Notes under the pieces: model-generated | What the model was told of the DNA's origin: nothing | Databases searched by the model: none | Seen by the model: only the letters and a program-made list of their open reading frames with translations | DNA from: Dictyobacter arantiisoli | Lineage (GTDB): Bacteria > Chloroflexota > Ktedonobacteria > Ktedonobacterales > Ktedonobacteraceae | Direction of reading: 5' to 3' | Assembly: GCF_008326305.1 (NCBI RefSeq) | Contig: NZ_BIXY01000040.1 | Coordinates: 1-57,198, forward strand | DNA: 57,198 nt | Part shown: piece after piece, positions 17,727 to 25,472 of the stretch | Layout: each line of letters opens with the position of its first letter | Position numbering within the stretch: the first letter of the stretch is position 1 | Made by a program: the position numbers and the translations under genes

Positions 17727-18608
17727 TCACAGATTGACCAGAAAGATGCCCAGGAAAATAATCACAATACCAAGCCATTGCGAGCGATACAGACGTTCAC
17801 GCAAGAAAATCCAGGCCAGCAAGACCGTGACGGCACTGTAGAGTGAGGATAACATGGTGACAAGCGAGATCTGACCCTGTAACATACCAGTTGTATACGC
17901 GATATATGCCAATGTATCGAATAAGCCAGTAGCCAGCAAAGGCCACCAGACGCTCCCACGTGGGACGGCCAGGGATTGTCTGGTGATTGGAGCACAGACC
18001 AACAACACACATGGCGTCATCAAGCGGATAAACCAGATCGGTGTCAGATTCCCAAGGCCAGGAGTGACAAAAAAGCCCAGGAGCCAGAAGGTCAAACCAT
18101 AGCCCAGAGAAGCCACCAGGGCCAGAAGAATGCCTTGCAATGCGCCACCTCGTAAGTGCAAGAGAGCGCGTAAAGAGCCACGCTTGCGTCCAGCAGGCGT
18201 TGAACAGACAATCACGCCCAGCAAAACCAGCACAACCGCGAGGCCCTGGAGCGCCGTCATAACCTCGCCGCTTAACAATGCCAGTACCACTGTTACCGCC
18301 GCATAGCTTGAAGCAATCGGCGATACAAGCGTCAAAGTCCCTATCTCAAAAGCTCGATAGAGAGCAAAGGAGCTAACAATATTCAGTAGCACCGCCAGCA
18401 CAGCCCAGCACCAGATCTGCCAGGAACTATGCGTCAACACATGTTGTAACTCACCAGTGGATAATAAATAGAGTGTCAGGCCTCCCAGACCGACAAATTG
18501 CTGATAGCAGAGAGTACGTAAAGTGCCAATACGATGAGTTGAAGTACGCGCCAGAAAATCGCCCAGGCCCCAAAAAACAGCCGCAAATAATCCATAGAAT
18601 ATTCCCAT
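17727..18608 (-). CDS. EamA/DMT superfamily transporter
   Basis: The 293-residue protein has about ten hydrophobic helices in two EamA-type halves. The first begins at FYGLFAAVFWGLGDFLAR and the second near GILLALVASLGYGLTFWLLG. The family exports or imports small metabolites; no substrate can be assigned. The ATG has no visible Shine-Dalgarno site, and an A/T-rich TAGAAT lies just upstream, so a very short leader is possible. It is divergent from the hydrolase gene at 18754. Confidence 0.88.
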   Translation of the reverse strand: MGIFYGLFAAVFWGLGDFLARTSTHRIGTLRTLCYQQFVGLGGLTLYLLSTGELQHVLTHSSWQIWCWAVLAVLLNIVSSFALYRAFEIGTLTLVSPIASSYAAVTVVLALLSGEVMTALQGLAVVLVLLGVIVCSTPAGRKRGSLRALLHLRGGALQGILLALVASLGYGLTFWLLGFFVTPGLGNLTPIWFIRLMTPCVLLVCAPITRQSLAVPRGSVWWPLLATGLFDTLAYIAYTTGMLQGQISLVTMLSSLYSAVTVLLAWIFLRERLYRSQWLGIVIIFLGIFLVNL

Positions 18609-18753
18609 GGAAATATTCTATCATGTTTAACTCGACCTTGAGGATGTCCTCTTTGTTTGATTTTTGACAGTTCTCATACAGAATCTTGACTTTTATAGAG
18701 TATTGTATAGGTATTAGCAGATATCTTTTGAGGGAAACAAAAGAGGTGAGTAT

Positions 18754-19668
18754 ATGCATGGTAAACGTTGGTTATTGACTGGATCATTGCTGGCAAGCAG
18801 TATTATTGGCTACACGGCAGCCTATCGGGAATGGCATCGTAAGGATCTGGCCCGCCTGATCGCTGGCAGCGAGGTGATCTCTACCAACCATGGCCCAATC
18901 GAATATCGCAAAATTGGATCTGGCCCAGCCGTATTATTGGCACATGGCACTCCCGGTGGCTATGATATGGGATTAGCTTTTACACAACTACTCTCTGACC
19001 CACACTATACCTATCTGGCAATCTCACGCCCGGGCTATTTGCGCACTCCGCTAGAAACAGGATTAACACCAGAAGAGCAGGCCGATGCCTATGCTGCCTT
19101 ATTGGATACATTAGGAATTCAACGGGCCACGATTGTCGGCATTTCCGGCGGCGGCCCATCTGCAATCCAATTCTCGCTACGCCATCCTGAGCGCTGTAGC
19201 AGCCTGATTATGGTCAGTGGTGTGGCGCAACACTATTCAGAGCAAGAGGTCTGGCAAACATTGCCTCTCTTCAAACGTCTCACAAAACAACTGTACAATA
19301 AACTGGTAGCCTTTGATCCTTTCATCTATACTATCTTACCCCTGGCAGGACTGCAACCTGCCGGTGCGGCTGCTACTGATCTGGTACGAACAGCCACACT
19401 CTATAGCCAGCGTCGGCGTGGTTATGAAAATGATATGCGTCAGTTTAGACAAATCACGCGCTATCCCTTAAAAAATATCTCAGTGCCCACTCTCGTTGTT
19501 CACGGCACCTCTGATGATGAAGTCCTCTTTGAGAATGCTGAAGCGTTAGCCAGCGAAGTACCACACGTGCGCCTGTTAGCCATCCCAGGCGGATCGCACA
19601 TGGCTTTTTATACCCATGCCAGCATCGTCATGCCTGCCATCAAAAACTTTCTCCAGCGTACATCCTGA
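18754..19668 (+). CDS. Alpha/beta hydrolase
   Basis: The 304-residue protein has an N-terminal hydrophobic stretch (residues 6-20) that could anchor it or act as a signal. An alpha/beta hydrolase fold follows. HGTPGG at 64-69 is the oxyanion region, the nucleophile is S131 in GISGGG, and the acid is D254 or D255 in HGTSDDEV. The catalytic histidine is H282 in GGSHM. The substrate is unknown. GAGGTGA precedes the ATG. Confidence 0.87.
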   Translation: MHGKRWLLTGSLLASSIIGYTAAYREWHRKDLARLIAGSEVISTNHGPIEYRKIGSGPAVLLAHGTPGGYDMGLAFTQLLSDPHYTYLAISRPGYLRTPLETGLTPEEQADAYAALLDTLGIQRATIVGISGGGPSAIQFSLRHPERCSSLIMVSGVAQHYSEQEVWQTLPLFKRLTKQLYNKLVAFDPFIYTILPLAGLQPAGAAATDLVRTATLYSQRRRGYENDMRQFRQITRYPLKNISVPTLVVHGTSDDEVLFENAEALASEVPHVRLLAIPGGSHMAFYTHASIVMPAIKNFLQRTS

Positions 19669-19870
19669 AAAATCTCATTTCTTTTCTTATTCAGCCTGGA
19701 ACTGGCATCCCTGTCACCTATATTCGGCATCCCCTGACACTCGTCAAATGGAAAACGATGAGGCGACAGCCTCTTGACTCAGAGCTATTTGGTGGTCCCG
19801 AAGTGCATCTCCTTTCCGATCGACTGACCGAAGGTAGATGCGAAAGCATCGTTGTCGATCGGAATACAAA

Positions 19871-19950
19871 GACATCGGGCCCCAATATTTTCTCTCTCCT
19901 CCGAACCACCGTAGGCGGCAAGTAAAACAAGCAAAACGGGAAAATAGAAA
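19871..19950. repeat. Dispersed ~80-bp repeat, copy 1
   Basis: The segment from GACATC through CCTCCGAACCACC and CAAGCAAAACGG matches 22497-22577 in the same orientation, with about three quarters of positions identical by eye. A small GC stem lies inside. The rest of 19669-20180 is A/T-rich toward the right and shows no gene. Confidence 0.6.
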
Positions 19951-20180
19951 ATTCTGATAAAATTTACTGTAGGGTTGATAAAACATCATTTTAATGATAA
20001 ACTGCTTACATAGTCGATAATGTTTGTAAATACTGAAACAGCAAAATACTTTGAATAACGATTGGAGGTTTTATACGCAAATAGCAATATATTGCTATCT
20101 AGCTTTCTAATAATTATATTTTTTTTATATGCTATAAATTTAAAACGTGCATTTTGCATTTAGTAGTGAGAATCACTTAC

Positions 20181-21353
20181 ATGGATACATTTTACAATCG
20201 TATTGCGCGCTACACCCGTTTATTCTCTTATGTGGTGCTTGCGATGACATTCCTTGCTCTCATAGTTTTTATTGGACAGTCCCATGCAGATACAGTTGCC
20301 CTTGGACAGAATGGACAGTCTGCCCCGCCTGCAAACAATGGTGGTGCTGGTACTTGCAAATCAATGTACGTCAACAATCTTGCCCTGGCGGCAGGACAAT
20401 CGGCCAACAATAGGATCTATGGTGAGTTATGTAATCCTCGTTATGGGGCCAGCCAGACGGTTGAGCTACTGGTTGCAGGCCTTACATACGACTATCAGTA
20501 TTGGGATTGGCCAAGTACCTCTCAGAATCCACAGGGGTCTCAAGACTATTCGGCTGTACGATATTTTACTGGCTATTACAATCCCGCCGGTATTGGCTAT
20601 AGCACATTCAGTATTGATCGCATTGGGATCGGTCTGAGTTCACATCCTGTGAGCACTGATGTTAATCTGGCTTCGAATACCTATATCCTGCATCAGATTG
20701 TATCCCGATTAAAAGCTGGTCTCATTGGTAACACCAAATTCCATCGTGTACTCCTGATTGGTCACTCTTTTGGTTCCCGTGTCTCCCTTACAGAGGCTGC
20801 AACCTATCACGATGTGAATGGCGTTGTGCTTACTGGTGCACTGCATGATCAGAATCCCAATGTAACGACGATCGCTCCCGCTATAGAGGCTAGCTCTGAT
20901 CCCGCTTTTGCCAGCATGAATCTAGACTCCGGTTACCTTACTAATGGACCAGGTTCTATCCAGGCAGCGTTCTACTATAAGCCTGGTACATACAGCGATG
21001 CGAACGTCATTGCGTACAATAATCAGATCAAGCAAACGATGACCGTATCAGAGTTGGTCAACCTTAAAGCTGCACTCACAAGTACTCTCTCAAGGCAGAT
21101 CAATGTGCCGGTTCTGTTAGTCGTAGGACAAGAGGACTTGCTTTCCTGCGTCGATGCGGTGAATTGCTCAAGCTCTGCGACGGTCTATCAAGAGGAGGCT
21201 TCTTTCTACTCACCACAGGCCCAGTTGCAAGTGCGTGTTATTCCGAATACAGGCCATGACCTGAACCTGCATTATTCAGCACATACAACCTATGCAACAA
21301 TTATGCGGTGGGCACTGGCACACGTTGCTCCCCGTAGTGATCTGGATGCTTGA
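20181..21353 (+). CDS. Secreted alpha/beta hydrolase
   Basis: The product of about 390 residues has a signal peptide: basic start, hydrophobic core at about 14-31, and a likely cleavage after QSHA at residue 36. The nucleophile elbow is GHSFGS with S196. The acid is probably in VVGQEDLLS and the histidine in NTGHDLN. Several cysteines (such as C59, C84 and a pair near SCVDAVNCS) suggest disulfides outside the cell. It may be a lipase or esterase, but the substrate cannot be assigned. The frame opens with TTG at 20154; ATG 20181 starts the signal peptide and is preferred. The region upstream is A/T-rich. Confidence 0.82.
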   Translation: MDTFYNRIARYTRLFSYVVLAMTFLALIVFIGQSHADTVALGQNGQSAPPANNGGAGTCKSMYVNNLALAAGQSANNRIYGELCNPRYGASQTVELLVAGLTYDYQYWDWPSTSQNPQGSQDYSAVRYFTGYYNPAGIGYSTFSIDRIGIGLSSHPVSTDVNLASNTYILHQIVSRLKAGLIGNTKFHRVLLIGHSFGSRVSLTEAATYHDVNGVVLTGALHDQNPNVTTIAPAIEASSDPAFASMNLDSGYLTNGPGSIQAAFYYKPGTYSDANVIAYNNQIKQTMTVSELVNLKAALTSTLSRQINVPVLLVVGQEDLLSCVDAVNCSSSATVYQEEASFYSPQAQLQVRVIPNTGHDLNLHYSAHTTYATIMRWALAHVAPRSDLDA

Positions 21354-21521
21354 TGTAAGCCTGTGACTCCCATGGGATGCGTAACGAGATGAATGCAAAC
21401 AAGATGTATCGTGCAATGCGGCTTCTGAAGTCATCTTGATCATAGCACTTGCTTGTGGCAATAGGATGGGCAATGGTCTAGGGCCACTTCCTTTGATCGT
21501 GCATTTCGTTGCTCATTCCGT

Positions 21522-22179
21522 GTGCGCCGTGTCGCGCTTGATTGTATCCCTGGTGCAACCAGGAAGTACTCAGAAGGAGGTACTTGGATCACCCAACCTA
21601 CCTGGATCCGAAAGGTGAAGGGGAAAATAGCATGTTGTGGAGTGCGGCGATCAGCTGAAGATATGTAGGCTGATGAGCTGCAAGATCCGCGCACTATGGC
21701 GAGAGCTAGACTGCCCAAAGCCCAATTCTTAGAGGAGTATGCGCACTCCCATCGACATCATATCTGAAGTCGATGCCATCCTGAACAGAGATTGCCACGG
21801 GAGATCACTGTTCCTTCTGCTGGATGGACGATGGCCAATGAGGTCATTAAAAGGAATGAGAGGCTGCCTACGGTGCGCTCGATACGTACAGTCAGGACGA
21901 AACACGGGATGCCCTAAAAGGCGCGAGCCTCATGGGCACGGAGCGGTCATAGTAGTCAGACCTGGGGAAAGCCCAGGACAAGGCGAAGGGCCGCAGGATG
22001 GACGGAAGCCAGCCGGGAGGCGTGCGAGATGCACGAAAGCCAAAACGGTGTCACTTCCAGCCGCCATCAGGCGGAAATCCATCTGGAAAGCCACGTGCAT
22101 GGAAAGCGTGCATGCGTGGTTTGGGGAAGGGCGGATGGAAAAGGGTCTGAAAAGATACCTCGCCAGCCGCCTATTCCAC
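21522..22179 (+). mobile_element. ORF-less group II intron (658 nt)
   Basis: The element begins GTGCGCC, the group II 5' consensus. The upstream exon TTCCGT (IBS1, 21516-21521) pairs with ACGGGA (EBS1, 21797-21802), with one G-U pair, in the loop of a GAACAG/CTGTTC stem. GCTCA (IBS2, 21511-21515) pairs with TGAGC (EBS2, 21674-21678). Domain IV is only a short stem (21994-22002 with 22078-22085), leaving no room for a reverse transcriptase. Domain V (22088-22122) has the AGC triad opposite GTT, a two-nt bulge and a GAAA-type cap. Domain VI has a bulged A at 22173 and the intron ends CCTATTCCAC. The stretch 21934-21996 recalls domains II-III of the lactococcal LtrB intron. Splicing or mobility would need a protein encoded elsewhere. 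Confidence 0.85.
22088..22179 (+). ncRNA. Group II intron domains V and VI
   Basis: Domain V: lower helix 22088-22096 with 22114-22122, containing A22089-G22090-C22091 opposite T22121-T22120-G22119. The bulge is A22112-T22113, and the upper helix is 22097-22101 with 22107-22111. The loop is GAAAG, one base longer than the usual tetraloop. Domain VI: GGAAG-GGCGG (22125-22134) pairs with CCGCC-T and TTCC (22167-22177), leaving A22173 unpaired six nt before the 3' end. Confidence 0.85.
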
Positions 22180-22311
22180 GGGAACAGGTGCGACGTGGGA
22201 TGCACTATTCCTGTGCATGGCTGAATTGACGTTTGGCTGGAACTATTCGACGCTTGTCGCTCTGGCTGAACATTCCAGTTAGCCGTCCCTCCTCCAGCGG
22301 CTCGAAAACAC

Positions 22312-22344
22312 AAAAAAGAGCCATCATGACGATGACTCTTTTTA
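22312..22344 (-). terminator. tRNA-Asn terminator
   Basis: On the minus strand an A-run, GAG-CATC stem with two mismatches and a T-run lie 5 nt after the tRNA 3' end. The structure is a typical intrinsic terminator. Confidence 0.75.
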
Positions 22345-22348
22345 AAAA

Positions 22349-22420
22349 CTCCTTGGGTAGGATTCGAACCTACAACCAATCGGTTAACAGCCGATTGCTC
22401 TACCGTTGAGCTATCAAGGA
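22349..22420 (-). tRNA. tRNA-Asn (anticodon GTT)
   Basis: A 72-nt cloverleaf can be drawn. The acceptor TCCTTGA pairs with CCAAGGA, with an A-C mismatch at pair 7. The D arm is GCTC/GAGC, the anticodon arm ATCGG-CTGTTAA-CCGAT with anticodon GTT, a 5-nt variable loop follows, and the T arm is GTAGG-TTCGAAT-CCTAC. The discriminator is G and CCA is not encoded. It reads AAC/AAT. Confidence 0.95.
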
Positions 22421-22446
22421 TCATTGCTCTCTCTAGAACATGACGC

Positions 22447-22475
22447 ATTGCATATGATCTGACGCGCTTTGTCAA
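22447..22475 (-). promoter_or_regulatory. Promoter candidate of tRNA-Asn
   Basis: A perfect TTGACA (22475-22470 on the minus strand) is followed after 17 nt by TGCAAT (22452-22447). The expected start is about 20 nt before the tRNA. Confidence 0.5.
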
Positions 22476-22496
22476 CATCTTTTTCTCCTTGACAGA

Positions 22497-22577
22497 GACA
22501 TCATGTCCCAATAGGTTTCCCTTCCTCCGAGCCGCCACAGGTGGCGAGTAAAAACAAGCAAAAAGGAAAAACTGAAA
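22497..22577. repeat. Dispersed ~80-bp repeat, copy 2
   Basis: This matches 19871-19950 in the same orientation and contains a CCGCC-aca-GGTGG stem. It lies just upstream of the tRNA promoter. It encodes nothing recognisable. Confidence 0.6.
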
Positions 22578-22596
22578 TGCCCTGCTCTTGACTGGG

Positions 22597-22736
22597 GAAC
22601 ATAATATGAGTCATCCCGGATTTTGATACCGTTGGGAAACCCTGTTACGAAACATCTTTTGAGCGTACTCACTCCAAATAGATGAGCACCGCGCAAGGGT
22701 TTCCCAACGGTATCGGGGGATGACTCATATATGTTC
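22597..22736. repeat. Long foldback (about 140 nt)
   Basis: An inner perfect 19-bp stem (22625-22643 with 22696-22714) is stacked under an outer 20-bp stem with one bulge (22597-22617 with 22717-22736). The loop is about 50 nt. It lies downstream of priA on the minus strand and could terminate priA or be a miniature inverted-repeat element. From 22737 to 22839 I see only a short GGGGC/GCCCC hairpin. Confidence 0.65.
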
Positions 22737-22839
22737 GCACCTATGGGGCTGCCGCCCCTTGTATCCCCGCTCTGGTCCATTCAAATAAACTTTGACAAAG
22801 CACTACGTTTTTCGGCATTTTCTCATTTTATGAGCGGAT

Positions 22840-25467
22840 TTAGAGGGTGCTTACAGGGTCAATGTCAATTTCCCAGTCGGGAGCGTCGATGACGCGTAGC
22901 AGGCGATGCAGATCTGGTCCGCGGGCAATGAGTTGCCAGCGGTATTTGTTGCGCACGCGTTCCATCAGGGCTGGAGCGGGTCCGACGATATCAGTATCTT
23001 CCAAGCCGAGGCGCTCAATCCATTGATGGAGTTGCTCGTAGAGTTGGATGGCTTCATTCTTGCTGCGTTGCTGATTTTCATGACTATAGGTAAATTTGAC
23101 AAAATGTCGAAATGGCGGATAACGATAGAGTTGCCGCGAGGCAATTTCAAGCTCATAGAAGCTGTGATAGTCATGATGCGAGGCCGTTTCGATGCTAAAA
23201 TGTTGTGGATTGAAGGTCTGGATGATAACTTTTCCAGCTTCAGTACCACGTCCAGCACGTCCTGCCACCTGGGTGAGCAGCGTAAAGGTTCGCTCGGTTG
23301 TTGCATAGTCAGGCAGGGCCAGCGCGATATCCGCTGAAACGACGCCAACCAGCGTAACACCTGGAAGATCCAATCCTTTTGCAATCATCTGGGTTCCAAT
23401 TAAAATATCAGCCTCGCGATTAGCAAAGCTATCCAGTAACTGTTCATGGGCCCGACGATTGCGGGCCGTATCCCGATCCCAACGTAACAGGCGTGCCTGC
23501 GGAAAGAGGCGCTGAATCGTCTCCTGGATCTTCTCTGTGCCTAATCCAAAATAGCGAATGCCGGAGCTTTTACACTGCGGGCAAAATTGGACAACCTTAT
23601 TCTGACGCCCACAATAGTGACACAGCAATATGTGCTCGGTTGAATGATAGGTCATCGGAATATCACAACGATCACACATCACGGTATAGCCACAATCGCG
23701 ACAGAGGATACAACTGGCAGCGCCACGACGATTGAGAAAGAGGATCGCTTGCTGCTGGCGCTCTAATACCTGCGTCAATTCCTCCTGCAAACGTCGACTG
23801 ATAATGCTGGTATTGCCAGCATGCAATTCGTTGCGCAAATCAACCACCTCGACAGGCGGCAGGCTCGCATTGATACGCCCCCGCAATTCCACCAGATGAT
23901 AGATGCCTTGCCGAGCGCGGTAAAAGGATTCCAGCGCGGGTGTGGCACTGCCCAGGACGATAGGAATGTGCAGAATTTCACCCAGCATCAATGCAGCATG
24001 CCGTGCATGATACGTCGGACGGCGTTCACCCTGTTTATAGGCTGCCTCATGCTCCTCGTCGATAATGATCAGGCCAGGATTTGGCAGGGGCGCAAAGAGG
24101 GCCGAGCGCGAGCCAATCACGACATCAACTTCGCCGGAACGAATACGTCGCCACTCATCATAGCGCTCGCCGATACTTAATTCGCTATGAATAATTGCCA
24201 CACGTTCCGGAAAACGTCCGGCCACACGCAACACGGCCTGCGTCGTCAGAGCAATCTCCGGCACCAGTATAATTCCCTGCTGACCCTGCTCGATGATCGC
24301 CGCCAGGGCTTGCAAATAGACCTCTGTCTTACCGCTACCGGTGATACCATGCAACAAGATGGGGCGTCCATCATACTCATCACCTACGATACAATTCACG
24401 GCATGCTGCTGATCCGGCGTGAGTTCCAGAGGTGTCGTCCCCAGGGCCAACGCCCTGCTAGCGAGAGGATCACGGCGTACCTCGATCTCCTCAAGCACCA
24501 GGATCTGCTCTTTGACCAACTGCTGCAACTGGGCCTGTGTCATACCACTGGCTTTACATAAGGCGTTGGCCGACCAGTGCACCTGCTCATCAGAATTGTG
24601 TAGCAAGAGATCAACTGCCGCCAGTTGATGCTGGGCGCGCAAGCTCTCTTTGTCCCGCTTCCCCAATTCCAGGGTAGCCGTCGCGCTCACCGCTTCCGGC
24701 GAGGCCCAGGGATTAACCAGCGTTTTCTGAGCGTCCTTTTTTCCGCGCGACCTGGGACGCATTATATGATCTGGAATGATCTGGACAGGAGCCAGAGGAG
24801 CGTTGCGCTCCGCCAGGATTGTCATACGCGCACGCCATTCATCCAGCACAGTATCCTTCGCCAGCAGCCGAACCACACGTTTAAAGCGAGCTTTGGCACG
24901 GGGCGCATCCAGCTCAGAGTTCTGCAGGAAGAGCTCATGTGAACGCGCCTCTTTCAGGACCGCCTTTGCCTGCTTAGGACCCAGCAATTCTTTGACACGC
25001 TCAACATCAATACTCCCCTCGGACAACAACAATCCAATCAAGGCACGTAGCTGTAGCGAGCCTTCCTGCAACGCAGTATCCAGCATCTTCCCATCATGAT
25101 CGGCAAGACGCAGTACCGCACGCGAGCGCTGCATCAAGCCAGGAGGCAACATCATCTGCGCCACATATGCCAGTGGTGTCACATAATAATCGGCCAACCA
25201 CTGCGCCAGTGCCATCTGATAAGGCTGAAGCGCCGGCAACGGGTCCAGGATGGTATGGAGTGGGCGCAATTCATCCCCTGGCTCAAGCTCCACCCACTCA
25301 TCCAGACTTGTCGTCCAGACAATGCCCTCGACCAGACGCTCACCATAGGGAACGGCAACCAATTGTCCCACCTGTAATTCAGCCACCAGCTCTTCGGGCA
25401 CTACATAGGTGAGCATTGAACGCTCACCCAGCCAGCTGGCGGCAGACGTTAAAACATCAGCAAGCAT
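22840..25467 (-). CDS. priA: Primosomal protein N' (PriA helicase)
   Basis: PriA recognises stalled forks and D-loops and restarts replication. The 875-residue protein has the 3' DNA-binding domain at the N terminus. Walker A GITGSGKT is at 374-381, the DEEH box at 470-473, and a zinc-binding cysteine set runs through C586, C589, C592, C598, C601, C616, C619, C629 and C632. The helicase C lobe carries GTQMIAKGLDLPGVTLVG and QVAGRAGRG. A linker near 236-275 is longer than usual. It starts 5 nt after the mutL stop, so the two form an operon. Confidence 0.97.
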   Translation of the reverse strand: MLADVLTSAASWLGERSMLTYVVPEELVAELQVGQLVAVPYGERLVEGIVWTTSLDEWVELEPGDELRPLHTILDPLPALQPYQMALAQWLADYYVTPLAYVAQMMLPPGLMQRSRAVLRLADHDGKMLDTALQEGSLQLRALIGLLLSEGSIDVERVKELLGPKQAKAVLKEARSHELFLQNSELDAPRAKARFKRVVRLLAKDTVLDEWRARMTILAERNAPLAPVQIIPDHIMRPRSRGKKDAQKTLVNPWASPEAVSATATLELGKRDKESLRAQHQLAAVDLLLHNSDEQVHWSANALCKASGMTQAQLQQLVKEQILVLEEIEVRRDPLASRALALGTTPLELTPDQQHAVNCIVGDEYDGRPILLHGITGSGKTEVYLQALAAIIEQGQQGIILVPEIALTTQAVLRVAGRFPERVAIIHSELSIGERYDEWRRIRSGEVDVVIGSRSALFAPLPNPGLIIIDEEHEAAYKQGERRPTYHARHAALMLGEILHIPIVLGSATPALESFYRARQGIYHLVELRGRINASLPPVEVVDLRNELHAGNTSIISRRLQEELTQVLERQQQAILFLNRRGAASCILCRDCGYTVMCDRCDIPMTYHSTEHILLCHYCGRQNKVVQFCPQCKSSGIRYFGLGTEKIQETIQRLFPQARLLRWDRDTARNRRAHEQLLDSFANREADILIGTQMIAKGLDLPGVTLVGVVSADIALALPDYATTERTFTLLTQVAGRAGRGTEAGKVIIQTFNPQHFSIETASHHDYHSFYELEIASRQLYRYPPFRHFVKFTYSHENQQRSKNEAIQLYEQLHQWIERLGLEDTDIVGPAPALMERVRNKYRWQLIARGPDLHRLLRVIDAPDWEIDIDPVSTL

Positions 25468-25472
25468 GTGGT

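Noticed and set aside
21873-22179. Alternative intron 5' end at the GTGCG at 21873
   Set aside because: It would give only 307 nt and remove domain I with both EBS elements; the 21522 start is supported by both exon pairings.
21739-22224. 161-codon plus-strand frame within the intron
   Set aside because: It runs through intron domains I-VI, with no ribosome site or protein family; the bases are explained by RNA structure.
21930-22538. 202-codon minus-strand frame
   Set aside because: It overlaps the intron, the tRNA terminator, tRNA-Asn and a repeat, so it cannot be a real gene.
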